Assembly (NCBI RefSeq): GCF_022458985.1 | Contig: NC_061771.1 | Span: 31,387,764-31,451,763, forward strand | Direction: 5' to 3' | Length of the DNA: 64,000 bases | Source: Mugil cephalus | Taxonomy: Eukaryota > Chordata > Actinopteri > Mugiliformes > Mugilidae | In this document: one piece after another, positions 10,584 through 22,278 of the stretch | How positions within the stretch are numbered: the first letter of the stretch is position 1 | Layout: each line of letters begins with the position of its first letter | The notes under the pieces: generated by a model | Databases searched by the model: none | The model's input: only the letters and a program-made list of their open reading frames with translations | What the model was told of the DNA's origin: nothing | Position numbers and translations under genes: made by a program

Positions 10584-13500
10584 CTGGTAGATGTATATGG
10601 CCAGGGTGGCACAGTAGGCGAAGCGATCTCCGCTAGCTGCACACACGTCTTTATTCCAGGGCTGACAGCCGGCTGCCAACAAGCCCACCTGCTTCACCTT
10701 GGCCATCCTCACCTGAGACACACAAACACATGGATGTTATGTTTCACCTGCTTCCACTTAAACGAGTATTTATATTCAGCTCTGCGTACAAAAAGGTGTT
10801 TAAAAAAGGCAACTGGACATGTAGAGCTTTGAGAAGACGTTTCATCTGAGTGTCTTCTTCAGTTCTAAGGGACTGGAGGGAAGTTTGAGGTTTAAATGGG
10901 AAACTCTGTGAACTATCAGACGTGCTTGACTTGTTGAAACTGGTGCCCCTTGAAAATAAGACAAAATAACTTCTAAACGTGTGTTTCTGCTCATGGTTGG
11001 GCGTGCATGTTACTGTAAATTTAACTGTTATTTTTCAAGTGAGACATGAGCACTCAACCTAAAGCATAAACAGACCAAACTGATCATCATGTGTTTTTAA
11101 TACGTTCAGAGATGAAAATAGTTTCACTAGACTGTGTTCATCCCTGTGAATAGGGAAAGTGTTCAAGGGTCAAAACAAAACACAGAAACAAGTCCGGCGA
11201 GTACCCACCGAGTTTCATAATTAAACCTCAACTTCCCTCCAGTCCCTTAGAACTGAAGAAACTACTTGGATGAATCGTCTTCTCAAAAAACTCTACAAGT
11301 CCAGTTACCTTTTGGATAAACCATGACCTTAATGACTGAGAACCTTCACGGACGTACTGCCTTTTTTCTATGACACGTTGGAAGACCAGACTGGGCGGAT
11401 GGACAGGTGGAAGGAGTTTAAAGAGAGGATTGAATTAATCTGTGCTGTGATTGGCTGAGACGGCCGCTGATCTGCTGTTACCGTGAGCAACTGTGACTCA
11501 TCATGAATCTCAATGGTCACTCTGCACAGCTTCAAACTGAGATTGCTCAAAATAAATGAATGAATAAAATTGCTTCTGTAGTTTTGCCCCCCAAAAAAAT
11601 AACAATAAAAAAATACACCATGTGTTTGTCACGAGTCTCTGGGCTCCCACGGGGACATTTGACATGTCAGACATGTCTGACGAAGGTGTGTTTTTCGTTG
11701 TGAGGGATTATCTGTAAAGAGCCGACTCGGTGGAGGAGGGGAGTGAGGGGAGGATTCACCATCAAAGGTAATCTCCAATAAAAACCTGTTGATGCGTCGC
11801 CCCGTGACCTCGTTCTGTAAGGTGCAAATAGGCTGATTAACATTTAAATTGGAGCGTGTGAACAGTAACGACGTGCAGTCACGGTAATCACCAAGCTTTT
11901 ATAACATGGAGGATAAAATGTCACGTTTCACATGTTTCACGTGGTCAGACTTAAATTTAAATAATTTTAAAATCCAAACATAAACAGTACAAATATATAT
12001 ATTTGATAGATTAAATATCTTTCATATCCGTTTCTGTGTGGTGAAGCTAATGGACACCAAAGTTCCCTCGAGATAATAAAGTTATCTATCTGTTCTGGTC
12101 TCCATGAGTGACGCTAACTTAAATCCAGCCTTCCAAGAACAAGGCTTCACTGAGAAAGAATAATCCTCCATATACAGATGGAACTGAAGGGTTGGCATAG
12201 TTACCGCCAGCATTAATGATGGCTCTGTTCCTTTAGCATCTCCAGTTAGCTAATGGGAACCAAACCAAAGGTGGTTAATGTGGCCTTAATTAATGCTTTT
12301 AATGACTAGTATATTAAAAGTCATTCTCTAGTGTTTCTAGTGTACTGTTTACATTGATTTATTAATTTAGTTTTACATTTTTTTGTATCTTGACATCCAT
12401 TAAGAGGTCTTTTTATCCATTAATAAAGGGTCTGTCCCATTAGCATTCCCAGTTAGCTAGCGGGAACCAGACCAATTAAGCCCTGGAACTGACTGAGCTG
12501 AGTGGAACACAGCCTTCCCTCATAAATGCTTTAAAAGACATACACTACATAGGAATACATTCACTAGTGTACCTCGTGCTCGTGCGGGAAGGAGTTTGTT
12601 TGTATTTACAATTGGATTAGCTAGCGAGAACCAGACAGATTAAGTCATTGAACCAACTCAGCTGAATGGAATGTGGCCTTAATTAATATTTTTAATGACT
12701 AGTATATTAAAAGTCATTCCCTAGTGTTTCTAAAGAGCTGTTTATATTATATAAAATATTGTAATCATGTATAAACGAACTACCACTTTTAGGTTTACAT
12801 TTCTAATTTACAGTTTATATTTTATTGAAATTTATTTTATTTTTAGTTTCAGATATACATTGATACCTGTATTTATTTATTTATTTATTTACCTTGTGTA
12901 CTGTGTGAGATTATTACTGTTTCTATTCTAGTACATTTCTCGCTGCATTTTTACACTTTTTATATCTTTCAATCCATTACAAGGTCTTTTTAATCATTAA
13001 TAATGAGTCTGGTTCATTAGCATTCCCAGTTATCTAGCGATCAATTAACTGATTAACTGAACTGACTCAGCTGAATGGAACACAGCCCTCATCAGTGCTT
13101 TAAAGGCCTACGTGAGAATACATTCACTAGTGTACCTGATGAACTGGCGAGGAAGTTTGTTTGTTTAACGAGATTTAGCATCTCCAACCAGACCAAACCA
13201 AGGAACTCACTAGAAAGTGGCCCATTATTAATGATTAAAAATACCTCTCAACAAATGTAAATTAATAAATAAAGATAGAAAGAAAAATAAAATAAAATTA
13301 AAATTGAATAAAATATGCACTGTAAACATGAAATGTAAACCTAAAGGTGGTATCTCGTATATTAGCTGGAGATTTAGCATCTCCAATTAGCTAACAGGAA
13401 CCTGAGCAATTAAGCTCTGGAACTGACTCAGCCCTCAACAACTCTTATAATGTGTTAATAAACTGTCTATGTCTTATGTGTTAGCACGTAATCCAGCACA

Positions 13501-14165
13501 AAACAGGCAAAAAAATGTTTAGCACTTGTATTGCTATGAGGTAAAAAATTAATTTATTTACTTATTTTTTAGAAATTTCAGTAAATGCTATTTTTGGCCC
13601 AACAGACATTTTATCTTTGAATACACCATTAGTTTTTAGACTGTGAATTGAGCCAACTTAAAACATTTTCTATGATATTCTTTGCAGATCATAGACTATT
13701 TGACCCATAACACACCACAGACTTTCACAATTTAATTAATGGTGAAAAAATGTTTTAGTTGTGTTAAAATGTCTGTTCATTGGGACATCGTGAAGCCTTG
13801 TCCCCATGAAAACAAGATTAAATTTAATTTTTATATATTTAATATTTCAAATTGAACCCGAACACAATATGAGGGTTAATGCTCATAAATGACATGTGTC
13901 AAAATGTCCGCCGTGGGGGAGGTATGTCTCCTGGGGACACCGAGGATGTCCCCAGGAGACCAATCAGGACAGCTCAGCTTTAAATGAAGCATTAGCAGCG
14001 ACCAAGGGACATTTAAGCGACATTTAAGGGACATTTAACCCCGTTGTGTCCTCACATCCCTCAAGTGTCTGCGCTAACAAACACACTGACCGTTATTTAT
14101 TTAAATCTGAGGAACGTGACGTCAACAGGTTTCAGCAGCACGAGCTGATTCGCGACGAAGGTGTG

Positions 14166-14221
<56 letters not shown>

Positions 14222-14440
14222 GCAGTCTGAACACACACACAGACACTGACAACCTGCGGTTGTGTTGCGCTGCTTCACATTTCCGTGTTGCTGAAGCGCT
14301 AACAAGCTAACAGGCGTAAGTGTGTGTGTGTGTGCGTGCGTGTGTGTCCTCTTACCGTCGGTTGTCGGTAGAGGCTCGTGCACAACGGACAGCTCCCGGT
14401 GCTGAAATGCCTCCCGTTCAGCAGCGTCCTCCGCGAGCGC
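10584..14440 (-). CDS. wdr17: WD repeat protein 17, 5' leader exon and first coding exon
   Basis: The coding exon on the minus strand runs 10712-10584, with acceptor CTCAG and donor GTGAAC. ATG at 10706 in good Kozak context (gaggATGG) starts MAKVKQVGLLAAGCQPWNKD and ends AYCATLAIYIYQ: 41 residues, which I recognise as the conserved N-terminus of WDR17, a large WD40-repeat protein of poorly known function. The probable non-coding first exon ends at 14356 with donor GTAAGAG in a GC-rich island, and minus-strand CCAAT boxes lie upstream (14461, 14496). The intron of about 3.6 kb holds repeats. The remaining exons should lie to the left but are missing beyond 10584 and the gap. The right edge of the first exon is approximate. 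Confidence 0.8.
10785..11345. repeat. Inverted-repeat-ended dispersed element (possibly Penelope-like 3' ends)
   Basis: 10790-10885 ('ggcaactggac ... cttcagttctaagggact ... gaggttt') and 11222-11325 ('aacctcaacttccctccagt ... gaactgaagaa ... gtccagttacc') are inverted copies of about 95 bp around roughly 340 bp of unique sequence. Related pieces occur at 18735-18945 and 61875-61995. The motif resembles the 3' ends of Penelope-like retroelements as I remember them, but that assignment is weak. Confidence 0.5.
11346..12030. other. wdr17 intron 1, unannotated part
   Basis: AT-rich intronic sequence. I see no exon or recognisable repeat. Confidence 0.4.
12220..13440. repeat. Degenerate long tandem array in wdr17 intron 1
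   Basis: The phrases 'ttagcatctcc(a/c)agttagcta' and 'gggaacca(g/a)acca' recur near 12233, 12438, 12613, 13018, 13173 and 13373. They are often followed by 'gactcagctgaatgga', 'aatgactagtatattaaaag' or 'attcactagtgtacct'. Two alternating block types suggest a higher-order unit of roughly 380 bp made of two half-units, now well decayed. Confidence 0.65.
13480..14160. other. wdr17 intron 1, region next to the 5' exon
   Basis: AT-rich, with 'tccccaggagac' and 'ggggacacc' repeats near 13925-13960. There is no coding signal. Confidence 0.4.
14171..14220. repeat. (GT)25 microsatellite
   Basis: Uninterrupted GT run, followed by a short (AC)n run near 14231-14240 and a second imperfect GT run at about 14320-14346 close to the wdr17 donor. 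The open frames over it are artefacts. Confidence 0.95.
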
Positions 14441-14560
14441 ACGGCAGTAACGGGGGCCCTGATTGGTCCGTGGGGCAGGTTCGTTCTAAACAGCTATTGG
14501 CTGCCCGGACTGTCAGTATGAGTGGGCGTGCACGGGTAATGGGCGTGCCCCAAAAGTGGG
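14440..14560 (-). promoter_or_regulatory. Putative wdr17 promoter
   Basis: CpG-rich segment with GATTGG at 14461 and ATTGG at 14496 on the + strand, that is CCAAT boxes on the minus strand, upstream of the minus-strand first exon. There is no TATA box. Inferred from composition and position only. Confidence 0.45.
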
Positions 14561-14599
14561 CGTGTCCAGTAGTCGCTAGAAGCTACACACCCTCTTTGG

Positions 14600-16255
14600 T
14601 ATGCGTTTTTTAATTTCTCTAAGATGTTTGGGATTAGTAGGACCAAAGAATTATAAAATAAAAACAAAGCATCAGCTTTCAACAGGAAGTCGTTTTTGAA
14701 TTTTTAAAGTAAAAATAAAATAAAATAAAACTTGAGCTGTACAGATATATGTGTAAGTCAACCATCCTCTGCAACACCAACGTGACTTACTTATATGTAG
14801 ACTATGTATCTGTACAGCTCTAGTTTTATTGAATAATATTTCTAGTACTTATTCTATTGTTTTTATATTTAACAAGTTAAGTCAATGTCCTCAAACGAGT
14901 ACTTGGACCCTAATGTCCTCATATGTGAACGCAGGGTCTCGGGAGACTATGACAGCAGTCCCACCAGGGTCCATTCATTTTTCATCCGTTTTTTGGAAAG
15001 TTCAGTTTTAATTTCAACAGTTAAACACCACATCATGTCTCCATTATCATTTATAAAATATTTATTTATATTCATTGGTCAAACATTATAGGAGTTGTAG
15101 AGGAGCTGAACAAAACTGGTGAAAATAAGAAATGATAAAAAGTAAAAAGGCCAAATCACAACTCTGAAAACAGCGTACGGTCAAGATACATCATAACATT
15201 ATGACCACCTTCCTAATATTGTGTCAGGTCAAAGTTTATCTCTAGAGCACATTTAAAAACAACCTCAGTTGAACCAAAGTGTACAAGCAGAACAAATGTG
15301 AATTAATCAACAATCCTGTTAGTAGAAAACTAATAATTATGAGCTAAACGAAGTACAACTGTGAAAACAGTGGTTGCATATTTAAATCCATGATATCCTG
15401 CTCAACTTGGACTGAAGGCCAAGATATAAAAGGGTCGATGGTCCAGAGTTCACCACCTAAAAGGATCCATGGACTCTGGTCCTGATCCTGGATCTATAGG
15501 AGGTCCAGCAGCAGCTGGTCTGAGGTCTGAGTGGAGGCCACGTCTCAGTAACATCCACATAAAAACAACCAAAAGATGCTGCGTTCTTTACTTCTGTCCA
15601 CGAGTGAAGTCATTTAAATCTAAATATTGTGGAGTTACTGAGAGTAAAACCAACTGTACTGTTGTATGGAGGCCGATTTTATTTAGTCACTATATTTTTC
15701 TCTTATCCAGAACCTTTGCATTTTGTTTTATTTTATCTGTATATTTTTATGTGCGAGAGAAATGTTAATCTTGAATTCCAACCAGGGTCCATTCATTTTT
15801 CTTCCGATTTTGGACATTTCAATTCATTCCAGTGTCAAACAGAAAAAGAAACATCGTAAAAAAAAAAAATAGTAAATTATACAATATATTGATTATATTA
15901 AATGAGAATTTCCCTGACATCTGTCCTCATTCGTAGGACATGTGTGATTAGTATTGTTTACATTTAATGTTTTTACGCAGTCCAACCAGATTTGGTCTGT
16001 TCTTTCATTTCTATTTTATAGTTAAATTTATCCACGTTTTTTCCTTCAATTTAGTTTAGTATTTCCTTAAAAAACAAAAAAAGGCCGTTACAATGAAATC
16101 AACCTTCGTGATGATTTACTGACCCAATGAAGTGGCCGGTTCCGATAGTAAGTGGGATTAAACTCAGATTGTGAGAATTCGTGGTGAATCTCTGGACTGA
16201 AATGGTTCTGAACGTTGAACAGACACAGCGCTTCACACGTTTATAATCAATATAC
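14600..16255. other. Intergenic region between wdr17 and hmgb2
   Basis: wdr17 and hmgb2 are both on the minus strand, so this lies upstream of wdr17 and downstream of hmgb2. A 'cagggtccattcatttttc' phrase occurs at about 14963 and again at about 15785, each within about 60 bp of similar flank, a short dispersed direct repeat. No gene is recognised. Confidence 0.5.
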
Positions 16256-16257
16256 AA

Positions 16258-16847
16258 AATTTTATTACAAAAAAAAAAAAGAAATCCATTCTACAAAGTT
16301 GTCAAAGTTCCACATTAAAATGGCTGCAAACATTTTTAACCCATCTAGAGATAAATCCTGGCGGTAAAATGACAGTGAAGAGAACGGCACCGCGTTGAAC
16401 ACAAAACGCCAGCAGTGCTTCCAGAAAACGAGCTTTTTTTTAATTTTATTTTATTTTTTTAAATTTACCGGCTTGCCGCTAGTCCGCTGCACGTTACACG
16501 AGTCTCAGTCCGTTGCATTTGTCACAGGAGGAGGAGGAGGAAGGAGAAAATCTGATATCTGGCCGCCCGTTTAAATGGCAACGAGGATCTACGATGTAAC
16601 AATACAGCAGAAAACGTTTAAAACAAACAAAAACAAAAGATATTGAATGGTACGGGGACTAAGTGACAATAAAAACTAAATCCCTGAATTGTAAAAAGGA
16701 ACAGAGGTCCGACACCGAGGCCGACCCACAGGGACAGCAGGCTATACTGATGGAATCATACACACCAGAAAAACAAAAAAAACAAAAACAAAACCAAAAC
16801 ACAATCAGGAGTTAGGCTGAACAACAAACTTCACATCCTCAAACCAC
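16258..16847 (-). other. hmgb2 3' UTR with poly(A) signal
   Basis: About 590 bases after the stop codon on the minus strand, reaching AATAAA (TTTATT at 16261-16266 on the + strand). There is no competing open frame. The end is inferred from the signal. Confidence 0.65.
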
Positions 16848-19800
16848 TTAGTCGTCGTCCTCGTCGTCGTCGTCTTCATCGTCCTCCTCGTCGTCCTCGT
16901 CATCGTCGTCGTCGTCGTCGTCGGCTGGCTCCGCCTTCTTGGCGGCGGGCCGGCCCGGTCCGCTCTTCTTACCGGCGTCGCTCTTCCCTGAGCCGCTCTT
17001 GGCTTTGTAGGCGGCGACGTCCTTTAAAAAGGAAGAGAAAGAAACGGCATCAACATCTATAATATCTATTATCTGTAATATAATCTACATAAACCCCCAG
17101 ACAGAGACATTATGTTAGAAGTCTGTCGATGGGATGAATTAATTATCTGCTGAACATGCAGCTCCTGATTATATTAGATGTGTTATTAATGACTGGACCA
17201 ACTAAGTGTAACTAGACACTTGTGTCACATCTAACGCACAAAACAAATGGGGATTTATTATTGACGTTTTAAATGAGTAAAATTATTATGATGATAGTGG
17301 CGACTATAGTTTCACTAGTGCTATTACAGTATTTTTGTGTAATTATACTGGTATTACTACATTGTATCATGCACGTGTGTATTATAATTGTGTTATATTG
17401 TTGTGATAGAAAAGTTTCTTAAATCATTTTTGTATTTTACGTCCTTTGCGACAGAGAGAAAATCACTTGTGTTTGTTACAACCTAATTACTTCTTGTATA
17501 AATGTCCACACTTGTCCAGTTTATTCCTTTAAAAAATTAAAAAAAAATCTATTAATCTTTAACATAATCCACAAAGATGTGGTCGTGTCCCCACAGCGAC
17601 AAACCAATAAAGGTTTTCTATTCTGGTCTATTAGTGGTTGTCAAGGAGACAACAAACAATAAGTCTGTTTAGATGTTGTTTAAATAGATCCACGCGTTTA
17701 AATGGATTCTTTGTATAAATGTACATGATGTAAACGGTGGCGTGTGAAATAAAGTGAAGAGGACGTTGTTTTTCAGCTGTAATAAAGTTTAAACATATTA
17801 TATATAAATAACAGTGAGATAAAGATCTTCCTAATAATTCTATAAGTGAAACTGAAGCAGCTCTTGTCACCAGCTGTCGATACTTGTGTATCTGTGATGT
17901 GTAATGACTCAGTGCTTCGTGTTTTTGTATCGTAGAGTTCGTTTAACTCGGAGAAGTTGGACGTTTATTTTTACTCTGGAGGCCGAGACGTGTGATCGGC
18001 TGCTGGTGCTGGTTTGGTTGAGAAGTGAAGCCGTTTATCCAACGACTGAGACACTTTAACACGTCTATTATCTCATATCTGCACATAAATGCTGCATGAC
18101 TCAGGTAAATGGGACATTTACATTTGCTACCTCATTGTTTTCCTGTGTTACTTTTATTATTTCGTTTTCTAAATGTGTGGTTGAACTTATAACCCGGTGA
18201 CTGAACGAACTAAGCACCTTCTCGTATTTCTCCTTGAGCTTGGCGGCCCGGGCCTCGTACGGCTGCTTGTCTTTGGACGTCTGCGTGGCCCACAGCTCGC
18301 CCAGCTTCTTGGCGATGTCGCCGATGGAGATGCCGGGGTTTTCCTCCTTGATCCTGGGACGGTGGTCGGAGCAGAAGACGAAGAAGGCGGAGCTGGAGGG
18401 AGAGGAGAGGAGAGAGGAGGCGGTGAAGGTTTGGGGAGACGCTGCGTTTTTTCTGGAACAAGATGCAGCGTCTCTTTGTGCGCGTTCCCATTTAAATGTG
18501 TGTTTGTGAATGAGCTGTGAAGTCTTTACGTGACTTGTCGTCACTTTGAGGAAGATGGATTCAGATGAACTGGTCACATGATAAACTTCATGATCGTAAA
18601 CATGTTTTATCACGTTTTATTGAGATATTTGCACATTTGTAGGTGGAACGCAGTGTTAAGCTTATTCAACTTATTATTTAACGTAATATAACAAAGATAA
18701 AAAGTTCTCAGTGAGAGTCTATTTAAAATAATAACATACGTTCCCATTTAAACCTCAAACTTCCCGTCGGTCTCTTAGAAGTGAAGACGCCGCGTGTGTC
18801 GGTCACATTAAACAACTCTACTCTCTTTTTTAAAAAGGCCTTTTGTATAAATGAGCTCGTGGAGTTTTTCAGAGACAACGTTTCATCTGAGCAGCGTCTT
18901 CAGCTCTAAGGGAAGTTTGAGGTTTAACTGTGGGTAAAAACCATCAGAAACTTAACCAGAGCCTGAGTCGCTCTAGTTTTGTGGTTAATTCTAGTTTAAT
19001 ATCTGGTTTAAGATCAGATTCTCTGGAACCTGTAATAATATTCACATAATATCCTGTAAACTGTGTTTATTAAGTTGCAGTTTTTACTGTTTACGGTCTA
19101 AATGTCGTTAAGCTGAAGCTGATTCTAATGTTTTCAGAAAACATTTTGTATTCTTAGACATTTCTCATATTTCTTTCACTAATTAGCTTTCAGGCCAATT
19201 CTGCTGCTTCTTGTGTGTATTATTTTAGAGCCAGGACTCCTGCAGACTTACGGTGGCCTCTTTGGTGCGTTGGGGTCCTTCTTCTTCTTGCCCTTCTTGG
19301 CGCCTTTCGGTGGGACGTACGTCTTCATCTCCCGGTCGTATCGGACCTTGTCGTTCTTGGCCATGTCCTCAAACTTCACCTTCTCCTTGGCCGACATGGT
19401 CTAAAAAAAATAAATCAAACGATAAAAATAAATAACTTCCTGAAGTGGAGCACACATCCTCCTGAGGCGCGAGGTTCTGCTCGATGTGCAACGTAATTTC
19501 TCTACGGTGTTCGTATAGAAGCATAAAATAACTAGTATATTTAAAAACTAATCTTTGAACAGGATGTTGTCCTCGTGTGACTTTTATTGACTTTATTACA
19601 TGAGTATTTGCTGATTAGTGACGTTGTAGCTCGTTACTATTTGACCCGTTTATATTGTTATTACCACAATATTCCCACCAGTCGATCGTGTGTCTAAATA
19701 AAGCAGAATCACTTCCTGAACTGTTGCATGCAGCGATGTGCGTCCGTCCTCCTGAGACTCTGGCTTAGGAGGACGCACACACAACACAACACAACACAAC

Positions 19801-21797
19801 CACAGGTCTACTTGTATCTGCAGCACTAATCTCAGGCCGGCTGTGATCGTACCTTCCATCTCTCGGAGCATTTCTTGGAGAACTCTGAGAAGCTGACGCT
19901 CGTCCCCGGGTGCTTCTTCTTGTGCTCCTCGCGGCAGGTCGCCACAAAGAAGGCGTAGGAGGAGGTTTTCCCTCTGGGCTTATTCGGGTCCTTTGTCATG
20001 GCTGCGATTACTCTACAAAAAAAAAAAAAACAAACCGAAAGGTTAGATATGCAGATCTACTTTAATTAATGAGTCACGGGCTTAGACGCACAGAAATAAC
20101 AAAGGATTAAAATAAAACATGAGTAATATCTGGTAAAAAAAAAAAAAAAAAAGGAAACTAGTATCAACCGAGTTTTATTCTCAGAAGAACCTAAACCAAT
20201 ATGAAATATGTAGAAACTACTAAAATTAAATAGAATAAGCAAAAAACAAATGTATAAATTAAGGATAAAAACAAATATACAAAGGAACATGGTTTCTACG
20301 GGTTTCAACAAATGACCTTTTAACACTTTTTAAAACCTTTTTAAGGCCATTGTTGGTTCAAGAAATATTAAAAAAAAATATGAAAAATAAGGAAAACGAA
20401 ATGCACTTTCAAAATAACAAAACGTATCGTCGACCTGAGCTGAACCCTGGACTCAACTTCTAGGTCACATTTGTAGTTTCATTTCTGCTAAATGCAAAAG
20501 TCCTACAGTGCAAAAATACGCTCGTATTTAGGACTTTAAGGCCTCAAAATGTGATAAGACTCCGTGTAAACACGAAGGAATTTTATAATGTGCATGAATG
20601 TGAGTTTAAACAGCGATCGTTTAAATAAAGTATTTTTTTTAAAAAATATATATAAATATATATAAACAAAAGGGGCATTTAAAACGTAAACTACTCGCTG
20701 TAAACGTGATATTCGCCTCCTATCCGGGGACAATTAGGCCGAGAAGACGCCGAGGGGGAGTTTTAAGGCTTTAATCGGATTTTCTGCCTCCACGGGACAA
20801 AAAAGACGCGACTCCATTTTGTATCTTCCCGCCTAAACCCCAACAGCGCCAAAAAACTTCCCCAAATTTAAAAAAATAAACCCCCCACCCGGACAAAAAG
20901 ACCCTCTCCGCCGCCTCCCCCGCCTCCACCGCCGCCCTCCTGTCCCCGGGGGTTTTTAACCAGAACCGGATCCGAACCAGAACCCGAGACTTTCTGTCCG
21001 CAACTTTAAAATGGGAGCAAATGGCGTTTGAGCAGCATGTTGCGCACTAACTCGGAGCACGCGCACACGCAAACAGGGGAAGAGTTGCGGCTTCGACGGA
21101 GGATCGTGTTTAAAACGAACTTTCCGCTTTAAAACATCCACGGAGACATGGATCCTAACACAAATAGTAAAGTTGTGGTTTATATCGACTCACGCTGCGG
21201 TCAAGTGAGCCGTGACTCGATTTTTTTGCTTGCGCGTCTATTCCCGTACTTACGGCAGAGTCGGAACAGGCTAAAATGCAAAAACAACCCTCCTAAACCA
21301 AAATTAAACCTTAAAACTACAGTTACTATGGTTCAGGTTGTTAAAATATGGTTAATTTCATGAGTTACCACTATTACCGACTTGGTTCTTGTCCACAACT
21401 ATTATTGTACAATAGTTCAAATGATTTTACTGCGTAATTTTAAAAAATAAAGCCTATACTAACAAAATCCTTCAACCTAGAGGCGTTCTGGCAGTTAATG
21501 CCTCTTATTAATGAAGTTCTGAACCCATTTTTCATAGTTTTGTTCAAATAATCTCTTAATTCTCGTTTACTGACCCTTTACCGAAAGTACAAAAGTAGAC
21601 GCGCAGGAAAATCCGACCAAGGCTCACTTGACCGCAGTTCGTCTCATAAGCGAACTATTACCTCACTAAAGCGGATTTTAGTTGTTTAAGCTGCTCAAAC
21701 AGACGGATTTGCCCACATTGTAGACGACTACAGGAGAAAAGTCGGAAAATAAGTGAAATAAAGTGGTAAAAAGCTACAAAAACTGTCGACACTTACC
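16848..21797 (-). CDS. hmgb2: High mobility group box protein 2 (complete, left arm)
   Basis: Non-histone chromatin protein that bends DNA through two HMG boxes and carries an acidic C-terminal tail. The leader exon ends at 21797 (donor GTAAGT). Coding exons on the minus strand are 20012-19853 (ATG at 19999, [18 protein letters not shown]), 19400-19252 ([17 protein letters not shown]... box A end and linker [13 protein letters not shown]), 18392-18218 ([17 protein letters not shown], box B) and 17021-16848 ([10 protein letters not shown]... then a tail of about 25 Asp/Glu). Phases join exactly, giving 214 residues as expected (human HMGB2 is 209). [17 protein letters not shown] and the Asp-rich tail match fish hmgb2 better than hmgb1, and the hpgd/wdr17 neighbourhood agrees. 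Confidence 0.95.
18725..18945. repeat. Fold-back copy of the dispersed element, hmgb2 intron
   Basis: 'taaacctcaaacttcccg...gaagtgaagacgcc' (about 18748-18795) and its near reverse complement 'gcgtcttcagctctaaggga...gaggttta' (about 18895-18930) sit about 100 bp apart. The sequence is related to 10785-11345 but with the arms facing the other way. Confidence 0.55.
19735..19778. repeat. Imperfect hairpin in hmgb2 intron at the arm limit
   Basis: 'gtgcgtccgtcctcct' and 'aggaggacgcac' flank about 14 bases and can pair. Next to it lies a short 'acaac' repeat that differs by one unit between arms. The right-arm copy (about 43887-43926) ends exactly at the gap. Confidence 0.8.
20880..20955 (-). other. 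G-rich segment in hmgb2 intron 1
   Basis: The minus strand is strongly G-rich, with runs of 3-5 G separated by GGCGGC units, in a CpG-rich zone downstream of the promoter. It may form G-quadruplexes, though the loops between the longer runs exceed the usual 7 bases. The right arm lacks one short unit here. Confidence 0.4.
21195..21637. mobile_element. MITE-like element with ~70-bp terminal inverted repeats (left arm)
   Basis: Begins 'ctgcggtcaagtgagcc' and ends 'ggctcacttgaccgcag'. The inverted similarity continues inward through 'gcgcgtcta' and the 'taccgaaagtac / gtacttacggca' segments for about 70 bp, with about 300 bp between. There is no coding capacity and no clear target-site duplication. 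It sits in intron 1 of hmgb2 and is also present at 42050-42494. The superfamily is unknown to me. Confidence 0.7.
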
Positions 21798-22080
21798 TGT
21801 TCTCTGCGAGTCAAGTTGTAAACGAGTGAATGAGGAAAACGCGCAACTGTTATGTGCCTCTCTGCGAGGCCGACCTAACTTGACTAGAAGTAGTCCCTTA
21901 GCTCCGCCCCTCTGTCACACGATTGGACCGAATCTCACATTTAAATTTGAATTTTGAGCTCGAGGCCAGACGCGGAACCGCGATTGGTAAAGATCCTTAC
22001 CGTCACCGCGTCACGTTTGTGTGCGCCACCCGTGCGCTGATTGGCTGCGCTGGACTTTTAAACATACGGCGCGAAAAAAA
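21795..22080 (-). promoter_or_regulatory. hmgb2 promoter with three CCAAT boxes, GC box and E2F-like site
   Basis: On the + strand GATTGG occurs at 21921, 21982 and 22039, that is three minus-strand CCAAT boxes about 60 bp apart. CCGCCCC lies near 21904 and GGCGCGAAA (an E2F consensus on the minus strand) at 22068-22076. An AT-rich 'catttaaatttgaa' near 21940 contains a CHR-like TTTGAA. No TATA box is seen. NF-Y, E2F and CHR elements fit the known S/G2-phase expression of HMGB2 in vertebrates. The assignment to factors is inference. Confidence 0.6.
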
Positions 22081-22278
22081 ATGTCTCTTTGTTTGTTTGT
22101 AAGCAGCAGTCAAAATATCTTCGTCTGTTTTTGTGCGGTTACGCTTGAACCCTTTGTTTTCTGCGAGAGGCGGACAGCAGCTGGTTAATTCCGCCGGAGA
22201 AGACGACTCAAAGCGCTCCGTGTCGAAGATTTAATCATTTATGTTTAACCGCCGCGTGTGCCTGCGAAACTCCACAGC

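Noticed and set aside
14046-14383. Open frames rich in Cys-Val or Thr-His
   Set aside because: Translation of the GT microsatellite.
18101-18613. 170-residue minus-strand open frame
   Set aside because: It is hmgb2 exon 3 read through into both flanking introns. Only 18392-18218 is exon.
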